Shown in pieces: positions 36,451 through 45,920 of a DNA stretch of 64,000 bases. The DNA lies in NCBI GenBank assembly GCA_002402585.1, contig DHGC01000025.1, positions 1-64,000 of the forward strand. Reading direction: 5' to 3'. Source of the stretch: Erysipelotrichaceae bacterium UBA4808. GTDB taxonomy: Bacteria > Bacillota_I > Bacilli_A > Erysipelotrichales > Erysipelotrichaceae. The position numbers and the translations under genes are program-made. The notes below the pieces were generated by a model. The model had not been told where the DNA came from. It saw only the letters and a list, made by a program, of their open reading frames with translations, and made no database searches. The stretch's first letter is position 1. Each line of letters opens with the position of its first letter.

Positions 36451-37096
36451 AACGTAGCTTCCTTTCTAGCATTTTGCCAACATTACTTAAGATGATATTC
36501 AAACCTAAATAAATCAAGCCAATAATCAACAAAGGTTCAAAGAAACGATACGTTGCAGCACTTACGATCTGTTGACGTCGCATAATGTCCGTTAAGCTAA
36601 TCATGGAGACGACAGAAGTTTCTTTTACCAAAGTGATAAACTCATTCATGATTGCGGGCAAGACATTGCGTAAAGCCTGAGGAATGATGATATTGAAGGT
36701 AATGTCCCAATTTCGAACACCCAAGGCATGAGCAGCTTCAATTTGTCCTTTATCAATGCTTTCAATACCAGCTCGCAGGATTTCTGAGAGATAAGCACTG
36801 GAGTTCAGCGAGAAGATGATTAATGCTGAGATGTAAGGTGTAGGAATCCATCCTGTAAGTTGTGGTATCCCATAATGGAAGAATGCCAATTGAAACAACA
36901 AGGGCGTCCCCCGGAAGAAGTCAATGAAGGCTTTGATCAAAAACTGAGTGATACCACCTTTTCTACTTAATAAACTAAAAATCAATGCCAATAGTGAGCC
37001 CAGCAATGCGGCCGCAATTGCTATCTGTAAAGTGACTAGAATGCCACCAAGCAAATAAGGTATGTAAGGATAAATCAATTCGAATTTAATGTTCAT
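36443..37096 (-). CDS. polar amino-acid ABC transporter, permease
   Basis: Membrane permease of about 217 residues from MNIKFELIYPYIPYL; this start has GGAGG upstream and follows the T-box terminator, while a longer frame lies inside the leader. Several hydrophobic segments and the EAA loop EAAHALGVRNWDITFNIIIP that contacts the ATPase. First gene of the T-box-controlled operon. Confidence 0.95.
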   Translation of the reverse strand: MNIKFELIYPYIPYLLGGILVTLQIAIAAALLGSLLALIFSLLSRKGGITQFLIKAFIDFFRGTPLLFQLAFFHYGIPQLTGWIPTPYISALIIFSLNSSAYLSEILRAGIESIDKGQIEAAHALGVRNWDITFNIIIPQALRNVLPAIMNEFITLVKETSVVSMISLTDIMRRQQIVSAATYRFFEPLLIIGLIYLGLNIILSNVGKMLERKLRYD

Positions 37097-37104
37097 AGTT
37101 CCTC

Positions 37105-37330
37105 CAAATAAAAAACGTCCCATACAAAGGACGTTGTGAAACGCGGTACCACCTTAATTTCAGATCATTGACCTGACATCTCGAAACTTTAACGCAGCAT
37201 ACGTGTGATTCTTCTTTCGTCGCATCACAAGCTCCCAAACACGTTCACTGGACTTTCATCTTGTCTTTCACCTTACACAAGTCGCTCTAAGAAAGTTGAT
37301 CAGCTACTACTTTTGTTCATCGCTTATGGA
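37105..37330 (-). ncRNA. T-box leader of the amino-acid ABC operon
   Basis: The 14-base T-box sequence AAGGTGGTACCGCG is present (complement of 37142-37155), followed by a terminator stem AACGTCC/GGACGTT and a T-run (37108-37135). The antiterminator would pair AAGG of the T-box with CCTT of the terminator stem. Stem I elements AGAG (K-turn), GGTGAAAGAC apical part and GGGAGC are recognisable. The bulge UGGU calls for a tRNA with discriminator A (or G by wobble). The specifier reads CGT or GTG after GAA, so Arg or Val. Confidence 0.9.
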
Positions 37331-37333
37331 CAC

Positions 37334-37361
37334 ATTATACAGAACAAGAAATATATTGCAA
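37334..37361 (-). promoter_or_regulatory. promoter of the T-box-ABC operon
   Basis: On the minus strand TTGCAA (37356-37361), a 16-base spacer and TATAAT (37334-37339), directly upstream of the T-box leader. Confidence 0.75.
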
Positions 37362-37399
37362 GTATTTTTTCAACAATTTACAAATTTTTACATTCTAGT

Positions 37400-38329
37400 T
37401 CAAATTCGTTTATTTTTCAAATAAGCACGTGAATCAACTTCATCAAGTTTGAGTTGTTCAATCAACCCATCTAAATTTGCAAACTTCAGCTCAGGTCTTA
37501 GATAATGTACAAAGACAAAATCTACGTTTTTATGATAGATATCACGATCAAAATCAAAGATATGGGCTTCGATTGAGACCAACTTGTCACTTTTAACCGT
37601 TGGATTTAAACCAATGCTTATCATGGACCCAAATTGAAGACCATCGATGTTTACAAAGCCAGCATAAACGCCCATTTTGGGAAGAACATATTCTGGATTC
37701 ACTTCAAGGTTTGCGGTAGGATATCCAATCTTACGTCCAATTTGTCGACCTCCAACCACTTCACCATGCAAAGCATAAAAGCGTCCCAATAATTGAGAAA
37801 CAAGCTCCATATCACCGTTTTTTAAAGCAATCTTGATGCGCGTACTACTCACTTTCTCTTGATTAACTTGATATTCTGAGACTTCATGGACATGAAATGA
37901 TTCCGATTCATTCAGTTTCAAGAACTGAACATCACCTCGACCCTTGTTACCAAACTTGAAGTCAAAGCCACAAACAAGATCTTCAATCTTTAAATCCCAA
38001 AGTTTCTGTAAAAATAACAGAGGCTCCATATTGGCCATAACTTCATCAAATTGAATGCTGATCCAAACATCAAAACCCAATGCCGCTGCCAAACGTTTAC
38101 GATCCTCAATAGTCGTCAAATGATTCGCATTTGGAATCTTATGAATAACAACCCAAGGATCAGGATCAAAACTGATGATCGCTGTTAAGCGATTATTGCG
38201 TTTTGCGATCGATAATGTTTTATTAAAAAGACTTTGGTGACCTAAATGAAAACCATCAAAATAACCGATACATGCGGCCATTGCTTGATCAAATGTTTGC
38301 TTATCAGCACCGAGTTTAATTTCAATCAT
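37400..38329 (-). CDS. ribF: bifunctional riboflavin kinase/FAD synthetase
   Basis: Converts riboflavin to FMN and then FAD. 309 residues: N-terminal nucleotidyltransferase domain with IGYFDGFHLGHQSL (like GxFDGxHxGH) and RVSSTRIK-type KVSSTRIKIAL, and C-terminal riboflavin kinase domain with GRKIGYPTANLE. Abuts truB by one base; truB-ribF order is usual. Works with RibU, whose gene is under FMN control. Confidence 0.96.
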   Translation of the reverse strand: MIEIKLGADKQTFDQAMAACIGYFDGFHLGHQSLFNKTLSIAKRNNRLTAIISFDPDPWVVIHKIPNANHLTTIEDRKRLAAALGFDVWISIQFDEVMANMEPLLFLQKLWDLKIEDLVCGFDFKFGNKGRGDVQFLKLNESESFHVHEVSEYQVNQEKVSSTRIKIALKNGDMELVSQLLGRFYALHGEVVGGRQIGRKIGYPTANLEVNPEYVLPKMGVYAGFVNIDGLQFGSMISIGLNPTVKSDKLVSIEAHIFDFDRDIYHKNVDFVFVHYLRPELKFANLDGLIEQLKLDEVDSRAYLKNKRI

Positions 38330-39172
38330 CTACCATAACCCTCTTACGCAATGATACAGACCATCTTCATCACGATAATGATAGACCGCAAGCAAATCAT
38401 TTTGATGCGTAATCAGAATCTCATCAGAAGTATGTTCTAAATTCAATGCCTTTCCATTCTTCACATCCACAGTATCCTCGATTTCAACTTTCTCTAATTC
38501 GATCCCATCGATTAAAGGAAACAATCGATATTCATTTCTTCTTAGTGCATCGATATCAATCGCATCTTCAAGTCGATAATGACCAATTGAAATCCTAGTC
38601 AATGCTTCCATCGTCCCAACAGTATTCAATCGTATTGCAATATCTTCACACAGACTACGAATATATGTACCACTTGAACATTCAACTTTAAATGTCAATG
38701 CACCCTCTGCATACGCAAGCTGCTCGATATTAAAAATCTCAATATCACGCTCTGGAATCTCAACATCGATATTGGCTCGTGCATATTCATACAAACGTTT
38801 ACCTTTGATGGAGATGGCAGAAACCTTTGGGGGTGTCTGTTTGGTAACGCCTATGAATGATTTTAATACATCATTGATCTTAGCTTGATCCATATTTAAG
38901 GTATCATCACTTTCAATCACGTCACCCCAGATGTCCCCAGTATTGGTCTTAATCCCAAAACGCAACGTTGCAATATACTCTTTTCGATTTAATGCTAAAA
39001 ATGGCAAGGCTTTGGTCGCCTTGTCCACGAGAATGATTAATAAGCCTTCTGCATTGGGATCCAAAGTACCTGCATGACCTATTTTTTTTATGTTGAGTGT
39101 TTTACGAACCACGGCAACGACATCGAAAGATGTCATGTTCTGTGGTTTATTGATTAATATTAAGCCTTGCAT
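38330..39172 (-). CDS. truB: tRNA pseudouridine(55) synthase
   Basis: Makes pseudouridine 55 in the T-loop of tRNAs. 280 residues with the catalytic motif GHAGTLDPNAEGLL (nucleophilic Asp), the KxTP-like region KQTPPKVSAI and CSSGTYIRSL. A divergent promoter pair lies between it and the PP-loop gene. Confidence 0.95.
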   Translation of the reverse strand: MQGLILINKPQNMTSFDVVAVVRKTLNIKKIGHAGTLDPNAEGLLIILVDKATKALPFLALNRKEYIATLRFGIKTNTGDIWGDVIESDDTLNMDQAKINDVLKSFIGVTKQTPPKVSAISIKGKRLYEYARANIDVEIPERDIEIFNIEQLAYAEGALTFKVECSSGTYIRSLCEDIAIRLNTVGTMEALTRISIGHYRLEDAIDIDALRRNEYRLFPLIDGIELEKVEIEDTVDVKNGKALNLEHTSDEILITHQNDLLAVYHYRDEDGLYHCVRGLW

Positions 39173-39174
39173 TG

Positions 39175-39203
39175 TTGTTCGTTAACCTAGACTATTATAC
39201 AAT
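39175..39203. promoter_or_regulatory. overlapping divergent promoters of truB and the PP-loop gene
   Basis: Plus strand: TTGTTC (39175-39180), a 17-base spacer and TACAAT (39198-39203). Minus strand: TATAAT (complement of 39194-39199) for truB. The two -10 elements overlap, so the two RNA polymerases would compete. Confidence 0.6.
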
Positions 39204-39228
39204 AGAATCCTGATTATGAAAGAAAGAT

Positions 39229-39966
39229 ATGCTTATGAAAACACTGATTAAGAAAATAGGTCAAGCAGACAAAGATTACGCAATGTTCAATGACGATGAT
39301 GTTATTGCGGTAGGTTTAAGTGGTGGCAAGGATTCGACGTTGTTGCTTTATGCGCTCGAAGAGTACCGAACCAAGTCTAGGAAGAACTTCAAATTGATTG
39401 GTATCCACATTGATCTTGGTTTTGCTGGTGAAGATTATCAAGCTGTTAAAACCTTCTTTGATGCGCAAGGAATTGAAAATCACATCTTCCCGTCACAGGT
39501 CAGTGAGATTCTTGAGCTAAATAAAAAAGACGACCGCATCCAATGTTCATTATGTTCAAAATTTAAAAAAGGCATCGTTATCCAAAATGCTTTAGATCTA
39601 AAATGCAATAAAGTAGCCTTCGCTCACCATGCGGATGATGCGATCGAAACGCTCTTTCTGAACGCAATCTTTGGCGGTAAGTTAAATACATTTGATCCTA
39701 AGATGTACATGAGTGAGTCAAGGATTGATTTCATTCGTCCTTTTGTTTATGTAAAGGAATCTGAAATCATTGGTCAAACTGAAAACCTGGGACTACCTGT
39801 AAAAAAATCGGGTTGTCCGATGGATGGTTATACCAAGCGTCAAGATATCAAAGAGTTGCTTCTTGATTTGTACCAAAAATATCCAACTGCACATGATAAC
39901 TTTATAAAAATGCTACACAATACGGAACAGACAAAACTTTGGGTCAAAGGCTTGACAAAGGAATAG
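39229..39966 (+). CDS. TtcA-like PP-loop ATPase (tRNA thiolation family)
   Basis: Adenylating PP-loop protein similar to TtcA, which makes 2-thiocytidine 32 in tRNA. 245 residues with the P-loop SGGKDST (about 31-37), CSLC (about 102-105) and HHADDAIETLFLNAIFGGKL. TtcA proteins carry a second CxxC; here that region is KKSGCPMDG with one cysteine, so the cluster set may differ and TtcA function is not certain. Start is the first of ATGs at 39229/39235. The lysine riboswitch -35 lies in its 3' end. Confidence 0.8.
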   Translation: MLMKTLIKKIGQADKDYAMFNDDDVIAVGLSGGKDSTLLLYALEEYRTKSRKNFKLIGIHIDLGFAGEDYQAVKTFFDAQGIENHIFPSQVSEILELNKKDDRIQCSLCSKFKKGIVIQNALDLKCNKVAFAHHADDAIETLFLNAIFGGKLNTFDPKMYMSESRIDFIRPFVYVKESEIIGQTENLGLPVKKSGCPMDGYTKRQDIKELLLDLYQKYPTAHDNFIKMLHNTEQTKLWVKGLTKE

Positions 39967-39980
39967 ATAATACTTATACT
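39952..39980 (+). promoter_or_regulatory. promoter of the lysine riboswitch-ABC operon
   Basis: Consensus TTGACA (39952-39957), a 17-base spacer and TATACT (39975-39980). The -35 lies inside the 3' end of the PP-loop gene. Confidence 0.85.
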
Positions 39981-40000
39981 CTTAAAGACAAAAGATATAT

Positions 40001-40150
40001 AGAGGTAGCGACGCAGAAGAGTACTAAAGTGAGCTGGCAAGCAATGAACTTTAGGAAAGGCAACCGTCGCCGAACGATTCATCTGGCAAGATGATTCGTG
40101 GGGTCATGAATAAGATTCATGACACTCCTTCAATTTGAAGGGCGCTATAA
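40001..40150 (+). ncRNA. lysine riboswitch (L box)
   Basis: The conserved L-box blocks appear in order: AGAGGTAGCGACGC, AGAGTA, GGAAAGGC, CGTCGCCGAA, a CTGGCAAGATG/TGGGGTCATG arm, and the closing GGGCGCTATAAC. It lies between a strong promoter and a terminator directly before an amino-acid ABC operon. Lysine should repress the operon. Confidence 0.93.
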
Positions 40151-40166
40151 CACACACCTAAAGTAC

Positions 40167-40195
40167 AAAGGTCGCGTTATAGATGCGATCTTTTG
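40167..40195 (+). terminator. lysine riboswitch expression-platform terminator
   Basis: AAAGGTCGC (40167-40175), a 9-base loop and GCGATCTTT (40185-40193) form a stem ending in T residues. The GTTATAG in the loop can pair with the CTATAAC that closes the riboswitch, giving the alternative fold. Confidence 0.85.
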
Positions 40196-40217
40196 TTTAA
40201 CGAAAAGGAGCAAGATT

Positions 40218-41039
40218 ATGAAGAAATTAGTTACATTAGTCGCTTTACTTAGTTTGATTCTAGGTGCCTGTACAGCAGCCCCAGCTGAGGAAGATGTCCT
40301 CTATGTCGGTATGGAATGTGCATATGCCCCATTCAACTGGACACAAGTCGAGAGCAGTGATACAGCACTTCTCATTAACAATGAGCAAGGTACAGGTTAT
40401 TGCGATGGTTACGATGTTCAAATCGCGCAAGCAATCGCGGCCGAAGTTGGACAAGAACTAATTGTTAAAAAAATCGCATGGGAAGGTTTGATTGATGCGT
40501 TGAATAATGGTGAGATTGATATGATCGTTGCAGGGATGACAGATACGGCAGAGCGTCGTGAGTCCGTTAGTTTCTCAACACCATACTATGCATCAGATTT
40601 GGTTTTGATCGTACGAGATGACTCTGCATATGCGAATGCGACTGCTTTGGTTGATTTCACAGGGGCAAGTGTTGTGGCTCAAAAAGGAACCTTCCATGAT
40701 ACAGTAGTCGATCAGATTCCAAATGTCATCCACGGTACACCTTTAGGAAGTTTTGCCTTATTAACCAATTCAGTTGTCAATAATGAGTTTGATGCGATGG
40801 TATCGGAATACCCTGTTGCTTTGAGCATCGTGGCTTCCAATCCTGATTTAACGATTATCAGCTTTGCGGGAGATAATGGCTTTGCGACAAGTTTTGAAGA
40901 TACAACCGTGTCTGTTGCAGTCGCAAAAGACAGTGTTGAACTCTTAGAAACAATCAATGAAGTATTAGCAAACATCAGTGAAGAAACACGTGCGGAATGG
41001 ATGAAAGACGCCATTCAACGCCAACCAGAGGGTGAATGA
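40218..41039 (+). CDS. lysine ABC transporter, substrate-binding lipoprotein
   Basis: SBP_bac_3-family solute-binding protein. About 273 residues from MKKLVTLVALLSLILGAC, preceded by AAAAGGAG; the longer frame lies inside the riboswitch. Lipid cysteine at position 17. The lobes show YAPFNW, IAWEGLIDALNNGEIDMIVAGMT and KGTFHD. The lysine riboswitch upstream supports lysine as substrate. Overlaps the permease gene by 4 bases. Confidence 0.92.
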   Translation: MKKLVTLVALLSLILGACTAAPAEEDVLYVGMECAYAPFNWTQVESSDTALLINNEQGTGYCDGYDVQIAQAIAAEVGQELIVKKIAWEGLIDALNNGEIDMIVAGMTDTAERRESVSFSTPYYASDLVLIVRDDSAYANATALVDFTGASVVAQKGTFHDTVVDQIPNVIHGTPLGSFALLTNSVVNNEFDAMVSEYPVALSIVASNPDLTIISFAGDNGFATSFEDTTVSVAVAKDSVELLETINEVLANISEETRAEWMKDAIQRQPEGE

Positions 41040-41830
41040 TTACCCTCATAAGTAAAATTCCACAAGATCTCTTTGGAGCGGCCGGCTACATCTTTTCAAA
41101 GTACGGTTCGCTCTTCTTCTTTGGAGCTAAAAATACCTTATATATCGCACTGAGTGGCACGATCATCGGTTTGATCATCGGCTTGGGGATTGGCATCTTA
41201 CGTGCCCTTCCCGTCTATGATTACGACTCAACACTAAAGCATTGGATTGTCAAGGCTGTACGTATCATTACATCGGTGTATGTCGAAGTCTTCCGTGGTA
41301 CGCCGATGATGGTTCAAGCTGTATTCATTTATAACGCATTTCTACCCATCTTTAAGAACTCTAAGTTGTTAGCAGGCATTGTCATCGTATCTATCAATAC
41401 CGGTGCCTACATGGCAGAAATCATCCGTTCTGGGATACAATCCTTGGATAAAGGGCAAAATGAAGCTGCTCGTTCGATTGGTATGAACAACACACAAACA
41501 ATGGTATTTGTCATTCTACCACAAGCAATCAAAAATGCATTCCCAGCAATCGGGAACGAGTTCGTCGTTAACATCAAAGATACATCTGTCTTGAATGTCA
41601 TTGGTGTGACTGAGCTGTTCTTTCAATCCACAACCGTGGCAGGTATCATCTATCGTTTCAGTGATACTTTCTTTGTATCGGCATTGATCTATTTATTTCT
41701 AACCTATTCCACAACCTTGATCCTCAAATATATCGAGGGCAAAATGCAGATATCTGGTTTCGATGGTCCATCCAGTCAAACCACTCCTTTAATCAAAGGA
41801 CATTTCGAAGCTAAGGAGCCAAAACAATGA
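41036..41830 (+). CDS. lysine ABC transporter, permease
   Basis: 264-residue polar amino-acid permease with several hydrophobic segments and the EAA loop [21 protein letters not shown]. Coupled to the genes on both sides by ATGA overlaps. Longer at both ends than the T-box-controlled paralogue. Confidence 0.92.
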   Translation: MITLISKIPQDLFGAAGYIFSKYGSLFFFGAKNTLYIALSGTIIGLIIGLGIGILRALPVYDYDSTLKHWIVKAVRIITSVYVEVFRGTPMMVQAVFIYNAFLPIFKNSKLLAGIVIVSINTGAYMAEIIRSGIQSLDKGQNEAARSIGMNNTQTMVFVILPQAIKNAFPAIGNEFVVNIKDTSVLNVIGVTELFFQSTTVAGIIYRFSDTFFVSALIYLFLTYSTTLILKYIEGKMQISGFDGPSSQTTPLIKGHFEAKEPKQ

Positions 41831-42558
41831 TCATCGAAATTGAACATCTCGTCAAACGCTTTGGTAAACTTGAGGTCCTTAAAGATGTCAGCCTGAGTGT
41901 CAATAAAGGTGAAGTCATCAGTATCATTGGTTCAAGCGGTAGTGGGAAAAGCACGCTTTTACGATGCATCAATCTCTTAGAATCCTATCAAGCTGGTACA
42001 ATCAAATTTGAATCAAAAGATATTCTAAGTTCAATCAAAGGCATCAACCAATATCGTGCTCAAGTTGGCATGATTTTCCAGTCTTTTAATTTGTTCTCAC
42101 ACCTTAGTGTTCTTGAGAACTGTGTCATTGGACAAGTCAAAGTACTCAAAAAGAAGCGTTCAGAAGCGGAACAACTTGCAATGAAAATCCTCGACAAAGT
42201 CGGTTTGGCAAGCTTTGCGAATGCATCGGTCATGACCCTATCGGGTGGCCAGAAACAACGGGTTGCCATCGCTAGAACGTTATGTATGGAACCAAAAGTT
42301 CTTCTCTTTGATGAACCAACCAGTGCGTTAGATCCAGAAATGGTTGGAGAAGTCTTGCAAGTCATAAAATCATTGGCTAAAGAACATCGTACGATGATGA
42401 TCGTGACCCATGAAATGGCATTTGCGAAAGAAGTATCCGATCGTGTACTCTTCATGGATAGTGGCATCATTCTTGAAGAAGGAACTCCAGATGAACTCTT
42501 CAATCATCCTAAACAAGAACGCACTAAAGAATTTTTACAAAGGTTTAGAAACCAATAG
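41827..42558 (+). CDS. lysine ABC transporter, ATP-binding protein
   Basis: 243-residue ATPase with Walker [11 protein letters not shown]-loop FQSFNLFSH, signature LSGGQKQR, Walker [13 protein letters not shown] and H-loop VTHE. Last gene of the operon; a terminator overlaps its stop codon. Paralogue of the ATPase at 35.7-36.4 kb. Confidence 0.94.
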   Translation: MIIEIEHLVKRFGKLEVLKDVSLSVNKGEVISIIGSSGSGKSTLLRCINLLESYQAGTIKFESKDILSSIKGINQYRAQVGMIFQSFNLFSHLSVLENCVIGQVKVLKKKRSEAEQLAMKILDKVGLASFANASVMTLSGGQKQRVAIARTLCMEPKVLLFDEPTSALDPEMVGEVLQVIKSLAKEHRTMMIVTHEMAFAKEVSDRVLFMDSGIILEEGTPDELFNHPKQERTKEFLQRFRNQ

Positions 42559-42579
42559 CGGATTAAGTTCCGCTTTTTT
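42557..42579 (+). terminator. terminator of the lysine ABC operon
   Basis: AGCGGA (42557-42562), a 6-base loop and TCCGCT (42569-42574) followed by T residues; the stem begins at the last bases of the stop codon. Confidence 0.85.
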
Positions 42580-42587
42580 AATACAGA

Positions 42588-42596
42588 TGTTAGAAT
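42588..42596 (+). promoter_or_regulatory. extended -10 of the radical SAM gene
   Basis: TAGAAT at 42591-42596 preceded by TGT. The predicted start of transcription coincides with the ATG at 42603. No Shine-Dalgarno is present. Confidence 0.5.
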
Positions 42597-42602
42597 AACA
42601 CT

Positions 42603-43433
42603 ATGTTCCAAAGAATCTATGTCGAAATCACCAATACCTGTAATTTGGATTGTTCCTTCTGTTTAAAGAACAAACGCAGTTCAAGAATGATGACAATTGA
42701 AGAATTTAAACATATCTTGCAAGAAATCAAAGATTATACGCAACATATTTATCTGCATGTTCAAGGTGAACCTTTCATGCATCCGAATTTGTTAGATTTC
42801 TTAAACCTAGCATATGAAGCCAGATTAAAAGTTCATTTAGTCACGAACGGGACTTATTTAGGAAGTGTCACTTATGAACTGTATGAGCATCCCGCACTCG
42901 TTCAGTTGAGCATTTCATTACATGCACTTCAAATTTATGATCATGATCAAAATCATATCGTTTTAAAGCAGTTGATTCAGGATTCCGATAAACATCACTT
43001 TTCACTCTTTCTAAGAATTTGGCGTTTTGATGATCTTAAATCGCGAACAAAATTATCGCAACTCATTGATATTCCAATTGATAAACTTCCTATGAAAAGA
43101 AGCAAGATCACAACCAACCAATTCGTCGATTTAGATGATACATTTACTTGGCCATCGTTAAGCAATCCGTATATATCCGATCTAGGCTATTGTCATTCTG
43201 GTACGAAACTTATTGCTATACTTGCAGATGGCACGGTTACCCCCTGCTGTTTGGATGCGGAGGGTATCATTAATCTTGGTAACATCCATCAAAACAATTT
43301 TATAACAATTATAAAAGGTAATCGTTTGACAACACTCAATAAATATTTCAATCAAAATATCTGTTCAGAAGAACTCTGCAAGCATTGCTCATACCGCTTG
43401 AGATTCAATAAAAAAAGAGGGATAACCCTCTAA
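42603..43433 (+). CDS. radical SAM/SPASM-type protein of unknown substrate
   Basis: 276 residues with the radical SAM cluster motif CNLDCSFC (C13, C17, C20) and a C-terminal SPASM-like auxiliary cluster region: CC in VTPCCLDAEG, the LGNI step, then CSEELCKHC. The short length fits a peptide- or protein-modifying or anaerobic maturase type, but no precursor peptide gene is seen beside it. It has its own promoter-like element and no Shine-Dalgarno. Its stop overlaps the convergent rbfA by 4 bases. Confidence 0.85.
   Translation: MFQRIYVEITNTCNLDCSFCLKNKRSSRMMTIEEFKHILQEIKDYTQHIYLHVQGEPFMHPNLLDFLNLAYEARLKVHLVTNGTYLGSVTYELYEHPALVQLSISLHALQIYDHDQNHIVLKQLIQDSDKHHFSLFLRIWRFDDLKSRTKLSQLIDIPIDKLPMKRSKITTNQFVDLDDTFTWPSLSNPYISDLGYCHSGTKLIAILADGTVTPCCLDAEGIINLGNIHQNNFITIIKGNRLTTLNKYFNQNICSEELCKHCSYRLRFNKKRGITL
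43408..43431 (-). terminator. terminator of the rimP-rbfA operon
   Basis: On the minus strand AGAGGG, a 4-base loop and CCCTCT followed by a run of U. It lies inside the 3' end of the radical SAM gene and touches both stop codons. Confidence 0.85.
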
Positions 43434-43780
43434 TCTTGTCTTTGTTTTTGCAACAAGTCGATGATGTCATCAATCTTCTTTCCTTGTTCGAATGTCGAAT
43501 CAATTAAGAATTTGATTTCTGGAATCTTTCGAATCATCAATTTCTTACCCAGTGCTCCACGGATCTGCTTTGCATAACCGTTGAGTGCTTTTAATTGTAG
43601 TTCAGCCCCTTTTTCTTTATCAAGAAACGTCACATACAATTTAGCAAGCGAATAATCATTCGTCATCTCGACATCCATGATGGTCACAAAACCAATGTCT
43701 GGATCCTTGATTTCGAATTGAATCATTTCAGAAACTTCTTTAAGAATGACTTGCGCTATTCTTTGTTGGCGGATTGCCAT
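43430..43780 (-). CDS. rbfA: ribosome-binding factor A
   Basis: KH-type protein needed for late 16S rRNA maturation and cold adaptation. 116 residues: MAIRQQRIAQVILKEVSEMI start, VTIMDVEMTNDYSLAKLYVTFL core and the RKIPEIKFLIDSTFEQGKKID C-terminal signature. Last gene of the rimP operon, 11 bases after infB. Confidence 0.95.
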   Translation of the reverse strand: MAIRQQRIAQVILKEVSEMIQFEIKDPDIGFVTIMDVEMTNDYSLAKLYVTFLDKEKGAELQLKALNGYAKQIRGALGKKLMIRKIPEIKFLIDSTFEQGKKIDDIIDLLQKQRQD

Positions 43781-43791
43781 ACAGATACCTC

Positions 43792-45621
43792 CTAGACTTG
43801 AGGAACTTCACGATCCTCAAATGCTTCAATGACATCATTTTCTTTAATATCATTGAATCCATCAATCGTTAAACCACAATCATAGCCCGCTGCTACTTCT
43901 TTCGCATCGTTTTGGAAACGTTTTAAAGTACCCAATTTGCTTGTGTAAACAACTGTACCATCACGAATAATACGTACCTTCGCATCGCGTACAAGCTTAC
44001 CATCGGTAACCATACAACCTGCGATGGTACCGACTTTGGTAACTCTGAAGAGTTGACGAACAGACGCTTGTCCCAATACGACCTCTTTGTATACAGGTGC
44101 AAGCAAACCCTTCATCGCACTTTCCATCTCATTGACAGCATCGTAGATGACATTATACAATCGAATATCAATGCCTTCTTCTTCAGCCTTGCGACGTACA
44201 ACCGCGTCAGGACGAACATTGAAGCCCATGACAATCGCATTACTTGCAGAAGCCAACATAATATCCGATTCTGAGATCGCGCCTACCGTAGAACGGATGA
44301 CGTTGATACGAACGGTAGCGACTTCAATACGTTCCAAAGCTTGTTTGATGGCTTCGGCTGAACCTTGAACGTCTGCTTTAACAATGATATTGATTTCTTG
44401 AAGATTTCCATCTTCAATCGCTTTCGATAATTCTTCCAAACTAACCGAAGAACTTCCTTTACGTTCAGCATCAATCTTGACTTGTGAACGACGATCAGCA
44501 AGTGCACGTGCTTTCTTCTCGTTGTCAAAGACCTTGAAAATATCACCTGCAACAGGAACATCATTCAACCCAATGATTTCGACTGGCATTGAAGGTTTGG
44601 CATCCTTGATCTCGCGGCCACGATCATCCGTCATTTTACGAACTTTACCAAAACACGCACCAACGACCAAGATATCACCCGCATGAAGCGTACCGTTTTG
44701 AACCAAAAGGGTTGCGACCGGGCCTCTACCTTTATCTAATCGAGCTTCAATGACAGAACCAGAAGCCATACGATTTGGATTCGCTTTTAAATCTTGAACT
44801 TCTGAAACAACTAAGATGGATTCCAATAAATTCTGAATGCCTTCGCCCGTTTTAGCTGAAAGCTTACAGAACATGACTTCACCACCCCATTCTTCAGGTG
44901 TTAAGCCTAAGTCCGCCATCGCATTGTAAATCTTTTCAAAATTCGCACCAGGCTTATCTATCTTATTGATTGCAACAATGATTGGTACCTCAGCTGCTTT
45001 AGCATGATCAATGGCTTCACGTGTTTGAGGCATGACCCCATCATCCGCTGCTACAACAATGATGACAATGTCCGTAACCTTAGCACCACGCGCACGCATG
45101 GAAGTAAAGGCTTCGTGACCTGGTGTATCCAAGAACGTCAACTTCTTACCATTGACGGTAACTTGATAAGCACCGATATGTTGTGTGATGCCACCATGTT
45201 CACCATCGACAACCTTTGTTTTACGAATCGCATCCAATAAACTGGTTTTACCATGGTCAACATGGCCCATGATCGTGATGATTGGAGAACGCTCTAATAA
45301 ATCCTTTGGATCATCGAGATCGACATCTTCCAAACTATCCGCATCAACCGCTTCTTCTTTAGTGACTTCTACATTGTATTCCATACAAATAAGTTGGATC
45401 GTCTCATCATCAAGATTTGTATTGATGGTAACCATCTTACCCAACATGAACAACAACTTAATGATATCACTGGAGTTTTTATTCAACTTCTCAGCAAGTT
45501 CACTAACTGTTATCCCCTCTTCATATGCAATCTTCGTTACGAGCTCAGCACGCGGCTTGAACTCTCGTTGCGTATTACCTTTACGCGGCTTCTTGTTGTT
45601 TCTTCTTACGGGTCTCCCCAT
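43792..45621 (-). CDS. infB: translation initiation factor IF-2
   Basis: GTPase that brings initiator tRNA to the 30S subunit. About 609 residues, shorter than B. subtilis IF-2 (~716) because the N-terminal region is reduced, starting [16 protein letters not shown] domain motifs [18 protein letters not shown] and NKID, then domains II-IV. Start 45621 is preferred because AGGTG is 6 bases upstream; an in-frame GTG at 45630 is also possible. Confidence 0.97.
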   Translation of the reverse strand: MGRPVRRNNKKPRKGNTQREFKPRAELVTKIAYEEGITVSELAEKLNKNSSDIIKLLFMLGKMVTINTNLDDETIQLICMEYNVEVTKEEAVDADSLEDVDLDDPKDLLERSPIITIMGHVDHGKTSLLDAIRKTKVVDGEHGGITQHIGAYQVTVNGKKLTFLDTPGHEAFTSMRARGAKVTDIVIIVVAADDGVMPQTREAIDHAKAAEVPIIVAINKIDKPGANFEKIYNAMADLGLTPEEWGGEVMFCKLSAKTGEGIQNLLESILVVSEVQDLKANPNRMASGSVIEARLDKGRGPVATLLVQNGTLHAGDILVVGACFGKVRKMTDDRGREIKDAKPSMPVEIIGLNDVPVAGDIFKVFDNEKKARALADRRSQVKIDAERKGSSSVSLEELSKAIEDGNLQEINIIVKADVQGSAEAIKQALERIEVATVRINVIRSTVGAISESDIMLASASNAIVMGFNVRPDAVVRRKAEEEGIDIRLYNVIYDAVNEMESAMKGLLAPVYKEVVLGQASVRQLFRVTKVGTIAGCMVTDGKLVRDAKVRIIRDGTVVYTSKLGTLKRFQNDAKEVAAGYDCGLTIDGFNDIKENDVIEAFEDREVPQV

Positions 45622-45626
45622 AAAAA

Positions 45627-45920
45627 TCACCTACTTTCTTTTAATACTTTATTTGCCATATCAACATTTGTGATTCCAATTGCAATGGCAGTCTGATTGA
45701 TGTTTGCATGTAACAACTGACCATCCAAATCATCAAGCAAAGGTATTCCATAAAACGAACATTTATCTCGAATCACTTTTTGACTACGCTGCGAGGCATC
45801 TCGACTCAACAAGACCAAATGTACTTTCTTATTGCGTACACCTTCAAGCATGCGATCGCCGCTCACCAACGCATTGGCGCGTTTGATGATGCCAAGAAAC
45901 GCATAATCATTGAATGCCAT
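45627..45920 (-). CDS. L7Ae-family ribosomal protein YlxQ
   Basis: Probable K-turn RNA-binding protein, 97 residues, typical between ylxR and infB. Features: [23 protein letters not shown] and [18 protein letters not shown], matching the YlxQ/L7Ae group. Overlaps ylxR by 14 bases. Confidence 0.88.
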   Translation of the reverse strand: MAFNDYAFLGIIKRANALVSGDRMLEGVRNKKVHLVLLSRDASQRSQKVIRDKCSFYGIPLLDDLDGQLLHANINQTAIAIGITNVDMANKVLKESR

